Notes under the pieces: model-generated
What the model was told of the DNA's origin: nothing
Seen by the model: the letters and a program-made list of their open reading frames with translations, nothing else
Database searches by the model: none
Shown here: one piece after another, positions 1-6,962 of the stretch
Layout of the letters: each line of letters begins with the position of its first letter
Numbering within the stretch: the first letter of the stretch is position 1
Assembly: GCA_964412365.1 (NCBI GenBank)
Contig: CAYPOI010000102.1
Location: forward strand, 1 to 7,610
Direction of reading: 5' to 3'
DNA length: 7,610 bases
DNA from: CAMTWZ01 sp964412365
Lineage (GTDB): Bacteria; Bacteroidota; Rhodothermia; Balneolales; HLUCCA01
Translations under genes and position numbers: made by a program

Positions 1-215
1 CCGTAATTGAGTTTCGATACGATGAGGAAATCACCTGTGAGCAAGGTTTTCTCCATCGATGGAGTCGGAATCCGATAAGCTTCGAACAACAAGGTGCGGA
101 CGATCAATGCCACGGCCGCCGCCCATAAGATGGCATCCAGCCATTCCTTGGCCCAGTTCTTCGCTTTGGCGTTGGTTGCACGCTGACGTGCGGTGGTGCG
201 GGTTTTAGAAGCCAC
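1..215 (-). CDS. lepB: Signal peptidase I, N-terminal part (cut by window edge)
   Basis: Membrane-bound serine protease that removes signal peptides from exported proteins at the inner membrane. Only the first 71 residues are visible. They show a basic, alanine-rich cytoplasmic start (SKTRTTARQRATNAKAKNW), a transmembrane segment at about residues 25-43, and the box PTPSMEKTLLTGDFLIVSK at about 51-68. The Ser at about 53 is the catalytic nucleophile expected of the family. The general-base Lys lies beyond the edge. The start is GTG at 215: the frame is closed by a TAA 12 bases upstream, there is no ATG before the catalytic box, and AAGGAA sits 5 bases upstream. It follows the exported-protein gene after 9 bp and is probably co-transcribed with it and lepA. 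The identification is firm from the Ser box and topology. Confidence 0.93.
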   Translation of the reverse strand, partial: MASKTRTTARQRATNAKAKNWAKEWLDAILWAAAVALIVRTLLFEAYRIPTPSMEKTLLTGDFLIVSKLNY

Positions 216-220
216 GAAAG

Positions 221-226
221 TTCCTT
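221..226 (-). promoter_or_regulatory. Ribosome binding site of lepB
   Basis: On the minus strand AAGGAA lies 5 bases before the GTG start at 215. It overlaps the last codons of the upstream gene, whose stop is at 227-225. It supports GTG as the start. Most other genes here lack such a motif. Confidence 0.55.
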
Positions 227-824
227 ATCTGAATCGTAATGTCTTGAGATGAGCGGGTACGGTAATGGGTTTGGTTTCGAATGTTCCATTCTGATACCGC
301 ACCATGTACCATTGCTCACGCTCCGGGGAATAGAAATAATCGGTGTATTCGGCTAATGATCGGTTCGACATCAACTTATCGGAAAATGCCCGCTTCACGC
401 CTGGCATCATGTCCACAAACCGGCTGGATCCGCCCATCACCAAACCCGACGCGAATGGACCGTCGCTGTCCAAGATCATCATCGGAATGGAATCATTGAC
501 GATGAACCAATACTCAAACTGGATGCTGTTTCCGGGACGGATGTTGCTAACGCCCACGAAATCGGAGACCGTGATGGTCGGATTGCCGAATTGGCGCTGT
601 AAACGTGCCCTCAACTCAGCGGAAGGTACCGGATCGATTGCGGTTTCACCTTGAAACCCGTTACCGGTCATATCCCGCATCTGATTGAAACGCGACATGA
701 ACGCCGCGCGCTCGTTATTCTCCACTTTTTTGAATGTCGGAACACGGAACGCATCCGGCACTTGCGCTGGCAAGGCGCTTCCGACAACGACGATCATCGC
801 TGCCAACATCATTTTTTTAAACAT
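225..824 (-). CDS. Exported protein of unknown function between lepA and lepB
   Basis: A 199-residue protein that I do not recognise. The N-terminus is a typical Sec signal peptide: basic MFKK, a hydrophobic stretch to about residue 17, and a likely cut after Ala20 (LPA before QVPDAF). There is no cysteine anywhere, so it is not a lipoprotein and has no disulfides. The mature part has no further membrane segment. Residues 84-135 look like a beta-rich core with the striking run IQFEYWFIVNDSIPMMILDS, followed by glycine-rich GPFASGLVMGGSS. The C-terminus (about 160-185) has several Tyr and Trp. It is probably periplasmic or cell-surface. It starts 6 bp after the lepA stop and ends 9 bp before lepB, so it is likely translated from the same mRNA. 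The ATG at 824 is chosen because it begins the signal peptide. No catalytic motif was seen; function is open. Confidence 0.85.
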   Translation of the reverse strand: MFKKMMLAAMIVVVGSALPAQVPDAFRVPTFKKVENNERAAFMSRFNQMRDMTGNGFQGETAIDPVPSAELRARLQRQFGNPTITVSDFVGVSNIRPGNSIQFEYWFIVNDSIPMMILDSDGPFASGLVMGGSSRFVDMMPGVKRAFSDKLMSNRSLAEYTDYFYSPEREQWYMVRYQNGTFETKPITVPAHLKTLRFR

Positions 825-830
825 GATACC

Positions 831-2627
831 CTAGTCTTGATCCATGGATAGTACAGCAAGGAAGGCTTCTTGTGGAATTTCCACGGCACCAACCTGCTTC
901 ATCCGTTTCTTACCCTCTTTCTGTTTTTCCAGCAACTTCCGCTTACGCGAGATGTCGCCACCATAACATTTGGCCAATACGTCTTTTCGAAGCGCACGGA
1001 CACTGTCGCGTGCGATCACTTTCGTTCCGATGGCCGCTTGTATCACCACTTCAAACATCTGTCGGGGAATGAGTTCTTTGAGTTTGGCGCAAAGCTTCCG
1101 ACCCCAGTCGTAGGCTTTGTCGCGATGCACGATGGTGCCCAAAGCATCCACCGGATCGCCATTCAATAAAATATCGAGCTTCACCATATTACCGGGTCGG
1201 TCGCCGATGAACTCATAATCCAACGACGCATACCCCCGAGTATTGCTTTTAAGTTTGTCATAAAAATCGAACACCACTTCCGAAAGTGGTAACTCATACG
1301 TGATGTCGACCCGCTTCGTATCCAAATACATCGTGTTCTTGAACACTCCACGACGCTCTTGGCACAAGGTCATGATCGAGCCGATGTACTCGGCCGGTGT
1401 AATAATTTGTGCCTTGATGTAAGGTTCGAATATGGTCTCGATGTTGCCCGGAGCCGGCATGTCGGATGGATTATCAACCTGAATCGTTTGCCCGTTGGTC
1501 AACACCACCTGATAGGCCACGTTCGGCACAGTGGTGATGATGTCCATATTGAATTCACGGTCGAGTCGCTCTTGGATGATTTCCATATGAAGCATTCCGA
1601 GGAAGCCCGCACGAAATCCGAACCCAAGCGCCACAGACGTTTCCGGCTCGAATTTCAAGGATGCATCATTCAGTTGAAGCTTGTCCAACGCCGCGCGAAG
1701 ATTCTCGAATTGCTCCGAATCGGTCGGATAAATGCCGCTGAACACCATCGGCTTCACTTCTTTGTATCCGGGGATGGCGGATTTTGCCGGGTTGGCAACT
1801 GTCGTCACCGTATCGCCCACTTTCGTGTCTTCGAGTGTCTTCACCGAACCGATGATATAGCCTACTTCACCCGCTGATAGCACCGGACATGGTTCCGGCT
1901 TGATGCGCAGATAACCGATCTCATCCGCCTGATACTCTTTTCCGGTGGCCATGAACCGGATCTTGTCGCCCTTGCGAAGCTGGCCTTGCTCGATCCGCAC
2001 GTAAACCACCGAACCGCGATAGGTGTTGAACACCGAATCGAAGATGAGGGCTTGAAGCGGGTTTTCATTCTCCCCTCCTGGCTCCGGGACCCGTGTCACG
2101 ATCGACTCCAGCAATTCATTCACGCCGATACCGGTTTTACCGGATACTTCCAGGATATCTTCACGTTTGCATCCGATCAGATCCATCACCTGCTGCGCCA
2201 CCACTTCGGGCTCCGCGCCAGGCAAATCCACCTTGTTCAAGACAGGAATGATTTCGAGGCCTTGCTCGATGGCCTGATACAAGTTCGATATGGTCTGCGC
2301 TTCGACGCCTTGGGATGCATCCACAACCAAAATCGCCCCTTCGCAGGCTTTCAGGGCGCGCGATACTTCATAGGCGAAATCCACGTGTCCAGGTGTATCG
2401 ATCAGATTATAGATGTACTTATCCCCGTTTTGGGACACATAATCCATCTTGATCGCATGCGACTTGATGGTGATACCGCGCTCGCGCTCCAAGTCCATGT
2501 CGTCCAAGACTTGGTTCTGCATGTCACGCTCACTGATGGCACCGGTTCTCTCAAGAAGTCGATCGGCCAATGTCGATTTTCCGTGGTCGATATGGGCGAT
2601 TATGCAAAAATTTCGAATGTTTTTCAT
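831..2627 (-). CDS. lepA: Elongation factor 4 (LepA), translational GTPase
   Basis: Ribosome-binding GTPase of the EF-G-like family, linked to back-translocation and to efficient initiation or ribosome assembly under stress. All GTPase motifs are present: AHIDHGKST (11-19), RGITI (50-54), DTPGH (77-81, with the catalytic-type His81), NKVD (131-134) and SGKTG (162-166). These are followed by the beta-barrel and two EF-G-like alpha/beta domains, then the LepA-specific C-terminal domain with SRKRKLLEKQKEGKKRMKQVG and an ending near EIPQEAFLAVL. Its length, 598 residues, is normal. The ATG at 2627 is preferred to the TTG immediately before it (2630), since MKNIRNFCIIAHIDHGKST is the usual N-terminus. 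It heads the minus-strand set lepA, exported protein, lepB, and is divergent from hisG. No defect was seen. Confidence 0.98.
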   Translation of the reverse strand: MKNIRNFCIIAHIDHGKSTLADRLLERTGAISERDMQNQVLDDMDLERERGITIKSHAIKMDYVSQNGDKYIYNLIDTPGHVDFAYEVSRALKACEGAILVVDASQGVEAQTISNLYQAIEQGLEIIPVLNKVDLPGAEPEVVAQQVMDLIGCKREDILEVSGKTGIGVNELLESIVTRVPEPGGENENPLQALIFDSVFNTYRGSVVYVRIEQGQLRKGDKIRFMATGKEYQADEIGYLRIKPEPCPVLSAGEVGYIIGSVKTLEDTKVGDTVTTVANPAKSAIPGYKEVKPMVFSGIYPTDSEQFENLRAALDKLQLNDASLKFEPETSVALGFGFRAGFLGMLHMEIIQERLDREFNMDIITTVPNVAYQVVLTNGQTIQVDNPSDMPAPGNIETIFEPYIKAQIITPAEYIGSIMTLCQERRGVFKNTMYLDTKRVDITYELPLSEVVFDFYDKLKSNTRGYASLDYEFIGDRPGNMVKLDILLNGDPVDALGTIVHRDKAYDWGRKLCAKLKELIPRQMFEVVIQAAIGTKVIARDSVRALRKDVLAKCYGGDISRKRKLLEKQKEGKKRMKQVGAVEIPQEAFLAVLSMDQD

Positions 2628-2654
2628 CAACTGGGGCTTGGCCTAAAATGAGGC

Positions 2655-2662
2655 TAAAGATA
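2655..2662 (-). promoter_or_regulatory. Candidate lepA promoter, -7 element
   Basis: On the minus strand the bases read TATCTTTA, one mismatch from the Bacteroidota -7 consensus TAnnTTTG. A GTTA about 19 bases upstream (2682-2685) is a weak -33 candidate. Transcription would start near 2648, leaving a leader of about 20 bases before the lepA ATG. Placement is plausible, but the motif is short. Confidence 0.4.
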
Positions 2663-2730
2663 CGTTTTTTAGATGTGACTGTAACATTTGGCCCCTCTCG
2701 TGATCATAGGAGTGATAGGTTGATAAGCGA

Positions 2731-2738
2731 TATGTTTG
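2731..2738 (+). promoter_or_regulatory. Candidate plus-strand promoter element upstream of the terminator
   Basis: TATGTTTG is an exact match to the Bacteroidota -7 consensus TAnnTTTG. No good TTTG is found 19-21 bases upstream, so support is partial. A transcript from here would begin around 2745 and run almost directly into the hairpin at 2765-2800, and then into hisG if it reads through. It could be the his promoter with a short attenuated leader, or chance. Confidence 0.3.
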
Positions 2739-2764
2739 AATCTCTCTTTAACGAACGACGATAA

Positions 2765-2800
2765 CCCCCCATCAGGTGGATAGCCCGATGGGGGTTTTTT
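2765..2800 (+). terminator. Intrinsic terminator in the hisG leader
   Basis: The arm CCCCCATC (2766-2773) pairs perfectly with GATGGGGG (2787-2794), an 8-bp GC-rich stem with a 13-base loop. It is followed directly by six T (2795-2800). The flanking AA before the C-run could also pair with the first T bases. The T-tract is on the right only: on the minus strand the downstream bases are GTTATCG, so it acts on plus-strand transcription. The only annotated gene to its left is lepA, on the other strand. It therefore ends a short transcript or sits in the his leader, 61 bases before the hisG start. Confidence 0.8.
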
Positions 2801-2822
2801 ATGGCCCAAAGTACAATTTTCG

Positions 2823-2830
2823 TATCTTTC
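2823..2830 (+). promoter_or_regulatory. Candidate hisG-proximal promoter element
   Basis: TATCTTTC differs from TAnnTTTG at the last base. The T-tract of the terminator (2795-2800) lies about 22 bases upstream in place of a -33 TTTG. It would start transcription near 2837, about 25 bases before the TTG of hisG. If real, the terminator would lie outside the his mRNA and act as an insulator instead of an attenuator. Confidence 0.25.
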
Positions 2831-2861
2831 AGCCCACTTTTCTAGCATACATTCAGTCATT

Positions 2862-3731
2862 TTGGAACCGAGCAACACCCTCCGGATCGCGATTCAGAAA
2901 TCCGGTCGCCTTACAGAAAAATCCATCTCCCTTCTCGAGAACATCGGACTCAAATTCGATGGATACAAAGACCGCCTCATCGTCCCGATTCAAAACTTCG
3001 ATGTCGAACTTCTTTTGATCCGCGACGACGATATTCCGGAATATGTGCAGGATGGCGTTTGCGATCTCGGTTTCGTCGGCGCAAATGTGACCGCCGAATA
3101 TGGTGCGGATGTGACCGTTTTACGGAATATGGATTATGGCCGATGCCGCCTTTCCATCGCCGTTCCTAAGAACGGTCCGTTCAACTCTCCCGAGGATCTG
3201 AATGGAAAACGCATCGCCACCAGCTATCCGAACCTGACCAAAAACTGGTTCAAAGCAAAAGGCATGGATGTGCACACGATCAAGATTTCGGGGGCGGTTG
3301 AAATCGCACCTCGGTTGGATGTGTCGGATGCAATTTGTGACTTGGTGTCGACCGGCGGAACACTGAAGACGAACGGTCTTGAGGAGATGACGGTTATTTT
3401 CCGTTCCGAGGCGCAGCTCATCCGCACAAACAAGCCATTATCACAGCATAAGTTGGATTTGATCGAGAAATTCCTGGTTCGTATTGGTGGCCGGCAACTC
3501 GCCGAGCGCTCCCGCTACATCATGATGAACGCACCGAAAGACGCGTTGAAAACCATCTCCGGCATCATCCCTGCCCTTAAATCCCCCACCGTCCTCCCGC
3601 TGGCGGACGATAACATGATCGCCATCCACTCGGTCATTCCCATCAACCAGTTCTGGGAAGTCATGGAAGAACTCAAAGCGGCCGGCGCCACGGGCATCGT
3701 CATCCTTCCGATTGAAAACATGATCCTCTGA
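2862..3731 (+). CDS. hisG: ATP phosphoribosyltransferase, long form
   Basis: Catalyses the first, committed step of histidine synthesis, joining ATP and PRPP to give phosphoribosyl-ATP; it is the usual feedback target of histidine. At 289 residues it is the long form, which carries its own C-terminal ACT-like regulatory domain (about 215-289) and does not need HisZ. The N-terminal motif LRIAIQKSGRL (7-17) and the PRPP loop DLVSTGGTLKTN (160-171) are clear. The start is TTG at 2862: no in-frame ATG exists between the upstream stop (2781-2783) and the conserved IQKSGRL. ATT at 2859 is the only close alternative. There is no Shine-Dalgarno sequence. It is the first gene of the his operon, 5 bp before hisD. 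An unusual start codon and a terminator in the leader suggest that expression may be limited at this point. Confidence 0.97.
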   Translation: MEPSNTLRIAIQKSGRLTEKSISLLENIGLKFDGYKDRLIVPIQNFDVELLLIRDDDIPEYVQDGVCDLGFVGANVTAEYGADVTVLRNMDYGRCRLSIAVPKNGPFNSPEDLNGKRIATSYPNLTKNWFKAKGMDVHTIKISGAVEIAPRLDVSDAICDLVSTGGTLKTNGLEEMTVIFRSEAQLIRTNKPLSQHKLDLIEKFLVRIGGRQLAERSRYIMMNAPKDALKTISGIIPALKSPTVLPLADDNMIAIHSVIPINQFWEVMEELKAAGATGIVILPIENMIL

Positions 3732-3736
3732 CCCCC

Positions 3737-5023
3737 ATGCTTCGCTCCTTTTCCTTAGCCGATTGCGATGCACAGGCCACGGAAGCCCTGCTACAGAGGC
3801 CGCGCATCGATCTGGCCTCGGTGCAAACCATCGTGGATCCCATCATCGACGACGTGCGCCAGCGCGGAGACGCGGTACTCATTGAGTACGCCCTGAAATT
3901 CGACAAAGCCACCATCCGGTCTACGATCTACATCCCACGTCCCACGGACCAAATCCCTCTTGATTCCGCCACAAAAGAGGCATTCCTTCTGGCCTATCGC
4001 AACATCCGGGCCTTCCATGAAGCGCAGATTCCGGTTTCTCTTGTGGTGGAAACCATGCCGGGCGTGGTGTGTCGGCGTGAAGCTCGTCCGATTCAGCGCG
4101 TCGGACTCTATGTGCCCGGAGGCACTGCCATCCTTCCCTCATCCGTACTCATGCTGGGCGTTCCAGCTCAAGTGGCCGGTTGCAAGACGGTGATTATTGC
4201 GACACCTCCACGTCCGGATGGAACCGTCAGCCCTGAAGTGGAATTCGCGGCGGCGTTGTGCGGTGTCAAACAAATTCTGTTGTCGGGCGGCGCACAAGCC
4301 GTGGCCGCGTTGGCCTATGGAACCGAAACGGTTCCGAAAGTGGATAAGATTCTGGGTCCGGGTAACCAGTATGTGACGGCCGCGAAAATGCGGTTGCAGA
4401 ACAGTGACGCGATGATTTCCATCGATATGCCTGCCGGACCATCCGAAGTACTTGTGATTGCCGATGCCTCAGCAAATCCCGCATTCGTGGCCGCAGATTT
4501 GTTATCGCAAGCCGAGCATGGAAACGATTCACAAGTCGTTCTGGTCGCGATCGACGGATTCGACACCGTATCCCTTCAAAACGAGCTCCTCGATCAACTG
4601 TCGAAACTGCCCAGAAAATCGTTCGCCAAAGGCGCATTGATGCATAGTTATATCGTTTCTGTGTCCGATTCCGCCGAAGCGATGGTCTTTTCGAATCGCT
4701 ATGCACCCGAGCATCTGATTATCAATACAGCGGATGCGGAAAACCTAGCATCCACCGTCATCCATGCGGGATCGGTGTTCATTGGCGGATTCACACCGGA
4801 AAGTGTCGGCGATTATGCGTCCGGCACAAATCATACCTTGCCGACTTACGGATATGCCCGCATGTACAGCGGCGTATCGCTGGATAGCTATTTGAAGCAA
4901 ATAACGTTTCAGACATTGACTGAGGAAGGGTTGAAGGCATTGGGTCCGGCGGTCATCCGCATGGCCGAAACCGAAGGACTCGACGCCCACGCCAATGCCA
5001 TCCGCATCCGCATCCCATCATGA
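3737..5023 (+). CDS. hisD: Histidinol dehydrogenase
   Basis: Zinc- and NAD-dependent enzyme that oxidises histidinol to histidine in two steps, the end of the pathway, in the cytoplasm. Its length, 428 residues, is normal. Signature segments are GPGNQYVTAAK (207-217), DMPAGPSEVLVIAD (230-243), LLSQAEHG (255-262), YAPEHL (322-327) and GDYASGTNHTLPT (358-370). The expected zinc ligands Gln258, His261, Asp359 and His418 are present, as is the catalytic Glu325-His326 pair. ATG at 3737 follows the hisG stop by 5 bases. The TGA stop overlaps the hisC ATG as ATGA. The 3' end carries CATCCG-CATCCG-CATCCC, coding for an Ile-Arg-Ile-Arg tail. No lesions were seen. Confidence 0.98.
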   Translation: MLRSFSLADCDAQATEALLQRPRIDLASVQTIVDPIIDDVRQRGDAVLIEYALKFDKATIRSTIYIPRPTDQIPLDSATKEAFLLAYRNIRAFHEAQIPVSLVVETMPGVVCRREARPIQRVGLYVPGGTAILPSSVLMLGVPAQVAGCKTVIIATPPRPDGTVSPEVEFAAALCGVKQILLSGGAQAVAALAYGTETVPKVDKILGPGNQYVTAAKMRLQNSDAMISIDMPAGPSEVLVIADASANPAFVAADLLSQAEHGNDSQVVLVAIDGFDTVSLQNELLDQLSKLPRKSFAKGALMHSYIVSVSDSAEAMVFSNRYAPEHLIINTADAENLASTVIHAGSVFIGGFTPESVGDYASGTNHTLPTYGYARMYSGVSLDSYLKQITFQTLTEEGLKALGPAVIRMAETEGLDAHANAIRIRIPS

Positions 5024-6075
5024 ATACTCCTTTCGACCTAGAGTCTTTGATTCGTCCGAACATCCGCTCATTGGTTCCCTACCGATGCGCCCGCGATGAT
5101 TATGATTCCGGAATCTTGCTGGATGCGAATGAAAACAGCATCGGAGCTGTCACCGGTCCCGAGGGGAATCTGAACCGCTATCCAGATCCGCATCAGGATG
5201 AATTGCGTCGCGCGATCGCGAATGTGCGCGGATGCCGACCCGAACAGATTTTCTGCGGCGTAGGCAGCGATGAAGCGATCGATATTCTGATACGGATTTT
5301 CTGCGTTCCGGGGAAAGATCACATCATCATCACGCCTCCCACCTACGGGATGTACAAAGTCGCCGCGAAAGTGAATGATGTGAACGTGATCGAATGGCCC
5401 CTCACCCCCGATTTCCAGCTCGATCTTTCCAGCTTCCCGCATCCAGCATCCCGCGTCCCGCTTCTTTTTTTGTGCTCCCCAAATAACCCCACCGCCAACA
5501 ACCTGAAGCGGGAAGACATCATCCGTGTTCTCACAACGTTTCCAGGAATCGTGGTTGTGGATGAGGCCTATATCGATTTCACGGATCAGACGAGTTTTGT
5601 GCGCGATCTCGACTCCTATCCGAATCTGGTTGTTTTGCAGACGTTCTCGAAATCCTATGGTTTGGCTGGAATCCGTTTGGGATTGGCCTTCGCCTCCGAA
5701 GCCATCATTTCCTGGTTTTTGCGTGTGAAAGCACCATACAATATCAATGTGTTAACCGCACGTGTGGCCTTGGATGCGTTGTCACAAACATCCACATTGC
5801 GGCATCATATCGATGTAATTTTATCGGAACGATCCAGAGTGATGAAAGCCTTGGCGCAGGTCCCTGCGGTGAAACATATCTACCCGAGCGATGCCAATTT
5901 CGTGTTGGTCCGTGTGGACAATGCCTTTCACGTGTATAAAACCATGGCCGATGCCGGGGTGGTGATCCGCTATCGCGGCGATCAATTGCATTGCGACAGC
6001 ACCATCCGCATCACCATCGGAACACCCGAAGAAAACGACACCATGCTCGCCATGCTGAAGGAGGTCACCTCATGA
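5020..6075 (+). CDS. hisC: Histidinol-phosphate aminotransferase
   Basis: PLP-dependent class I/II aminotransferase that converts imidazole-acetol phosphate and glutamate to histidinol phosphate and 2-oxoglutarate. Its length, 351 residues, is normal. Seen in order: LDANENS (34-40), RYPDPH (53-58), GSDEAID (82-88), TPPTYGMY (105-112), CSPNNPT (152-158), VVVDEAYIDF (178-187) and TFSKSYGLAGIRLG (208-221). The PLP-binding Lys is Lys211 and the substrate-binding Arg is Arg219. The loop motif is NNPTAN instead of the usual NNPTGN. Residues 136-147, just before LLFLCSPNNP, are encoded by seven-base repeats (see the repeat entry), although the loop is of ordinary length. The start overlaps hisD and the stop overlaps hisB, both as ATGA, which implies translational coupling. 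Confidence 0.97.
   Translation: MNTPFDLESLIRPNIRSLVPYRCARDDYDSGILLDANENSIGAVTGPEGNLNRYPDPHQDELRRAIANVRGCRPEQIFCGVGSDEAIDILIRIFCVPGKDHIIITPPTYGMYKVAAKVNDVNVIEWPLTPDFQLDLSSFPHPASRVPLLFLCSPNNPTANNLKREDIIRVLTTFPGIVVVDEAYIDFTDQTSFVRDLDSYPNLVVLQTFSKSYGLAGIRLGLAFASEAIISWFLRVKAPYNINVLTARVALDALSQTSTLRHHIDVILSERSRVMKALAQVPAVKHIYPSDANFVLVRVDNAFHVYKTMADAGVVIRYRGDQLHCDSTIRITIGTPEENDTMLAMLKEVTS
5427..5461 (+). repeat. Five tandem heptads (DTCCMGC) inside hisC
   Basis: Consecutive seven-base units: TTCCAGC, TTCCCGC, ATCCAGC, ATCCCGC and GTCCCGC. Another TTCCAGC lies in phase at 5413-5419. The period of 7 is out of step with codons, so each unit is read in a different frame, giving residues of the variable loop SSFPHPASRVP in HisC. 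Units differ at the first base and at the A/C position only. The pattern resembles dispersed heptamer repeats more than codon bias. Confidence 0.75.
6058..6064 (+). promoter_or_regulatory. Strong ribosome binding site of hisB
   Basis: AAGGAGG lies at the end of hisC, 7 bases before the hisB ATG at 6072. It decides the start: the frame is open further upstream, to an ATG at 5991, but only inside hisC. It is the only near-perfect Shine-Dalgarno sequence in the operon. It also encodes part of the HisC ending KEV, so chance is possible. Confidence 0.6.
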
Positions 6076-6962
6076 AATGTTGGATCACCAGTTCCATCCT
6101 GCTCCCTGCCGATCCTCTTCCCTTCCGGGCTGGGGTGTTATCCGGACTCATCCGCCTTCAACAAGACGGCCACATTCTCAGTTTTGATGTGTCGGCTTTG
6201 AAACCGGAGCAATCAGCGCTATTGGATGCCGAAGAAATTAAAGGTCACACCTTATTGAAAGCGCATTGCGATGTGTTTGTGGATTTGCATGGATCGGAAA
6301 TCAGCGTGATCGATCATGATGGCGATATTCTGCATGCGGCGAATCACTGGGATTCGATAGTAGCGTGGATGGGGGGTCGGCGGCGCAAAGCGTCTGTCAC
6401 CCGCAAAACCAATGAAACCGACATCCAAGTATCGGTCGATTTGGACGGAAGTGGAAAATCATCCATCCAAACGGGCATCGGATTTTTTGACCATATGTTG
6501 GAGCAGATCGCAAGGCACGGATTCATTGATCTGGTGATTTCTTGCAAGGGCGACCTTCAAATCGATGAGCATCACACCATCGAAGATGTGGGTATTGCGT
6601 TAGGTGAAGCATTGGCCAAAGCCTTCGGCGACAAAAAGGGCATCGAACGCTATGGATTCGTGCTGCCGATGGATGAGGCGCAAGCGATGGTGGCTTTGGA
6701 TTTGTCGGGAAGGCCGTATTTGGTGTTCGAAGGCGATTTCCATCGCGAATACGTAGGTGATTTCCCGACGGAAATGACCAAGCATTTCTTCTATTCGTTG
6801 GCCATCGCCATGAAAGCGACGCTGCAGATCGAGTTCAAAGGCGAGAACGACCACCATCAGATCGAAGCCTGCTTCAAAGGATTCGCGCGGGCGCTTAAGC
6901 AAGCCGTGGCTGGAAATCCGAAAGCGCCGGATCAGATTCCGAGCTCGAAAGGCGCGCTATGA
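6072..6962 (+). CDS. hisB: Imidazoleglycerol-phosphate dehydratase with degenerate N-terminal phosphatase-like domain
   Basis: Dehydrates imidazoleglycerol phosphate to imidazole-acetol phosphate using two metal ions. The C-terminal domain (about 103-296) is complete: RKTNETDIQV, TGIGFFDHMLEQIARHG, CKGDLQIDEHHTIEDVGIALGEAL, VLPMDEAQ, DLSGRP, TEMTKHFF, GENDHHQIEACFK and the ending PSSKGAL. It most resembles the dehydratase half of two-domain HisB proteins. Residues 1-102 are unusual: they are too short for the HAD histidinol-phosphatase half (about 160 residues) and lack the N-terminal DxDGT motif and the Cys-rich zinc loop. They still keep a weak likeness (PFRAGVLSGLIRLQQDGH; NHWDSIVAWM before the linker). 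I infer a decayed, inactive phosphatase domain. The start at 6072 fits the ATGA overlap with hisC and AAGGAGG 7 bases upstream. It overlaps hisH by ATGA. Confidence 0.95.
   Translation: MKCWITSSILLPADPLPFRAGVLSGLIRLQQDGHILSFDVSALKPEQSALLDAEEIKGHTLLKAHCDVFVDLHGSEISVIDHDGDILHAANHWDSIVAWMGGRRRKASVTRKTNETDIQVSVDLDGSGKSSIQTGIGFFDHMLEQIARHGFIDLVISCKGDLQIDEHHTIEDVGIALGEALAKAFGDKKGIERYGFVLPMDEAQAMVALDLSGRPYLVFEGDFHREYVGDFPTEMTKHFFYSLAIAMKATLQIEFKGENDHHQIEACFKGFARALKQAVAGNPKAPDQIPSSKGAL

Noticed and set aside
1359..1877. 172-codon plus-strand open frame
   Set aside because: Antisense to the middle of lepA, with a His/Arg-rich composition typical of reverse-frame reading.
1986..2651. Long open frame (about 221 codons) on the plus strand
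   Set aside because: It lies entirely antisense to the conserved GTPase part of lepA, and its product shows no recognisable domain. It is a shadow of lepA codon usage.
2745..2861. Classical his leader peptide
   Set aside because: No run of CAT/CAC codons in any frame of the leader, so peptide-based attenuation of the enterobacterial type is not supported.
2669..2878. 69-codon minus-strand frame across the lepA-hisG gap
   Set aside because: It runs through the terminator hairpin and into the start of hisG, has no ribosome binding site, and shows no known motif.
5003..5023. Hexamer repeat CATCCG/CATCCC at the end of hisD
   Set aside because: It has a period of 6, in step with codons, and encodes alternating Ile-Arg. 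A short codon-level repetition is enough to explain it.
5991..6071. Upstream extension of hisB to an ATG at 5991
   Set aside because: It would overlap hisC by 85 bases and give a His/Arg-rich tail with no similarity to HisB. The ATG at 6072 has AAGGAGG and the ATGA overlap.
6312..6326. DHDGD (HisB residues 81-85) as the HAD DxDGT nucleophile motif
   Set aside because: It lies just before the linker to the dehydratase and not at the domain start, has Asp in place of Thr, and no other HAD motif follows it.
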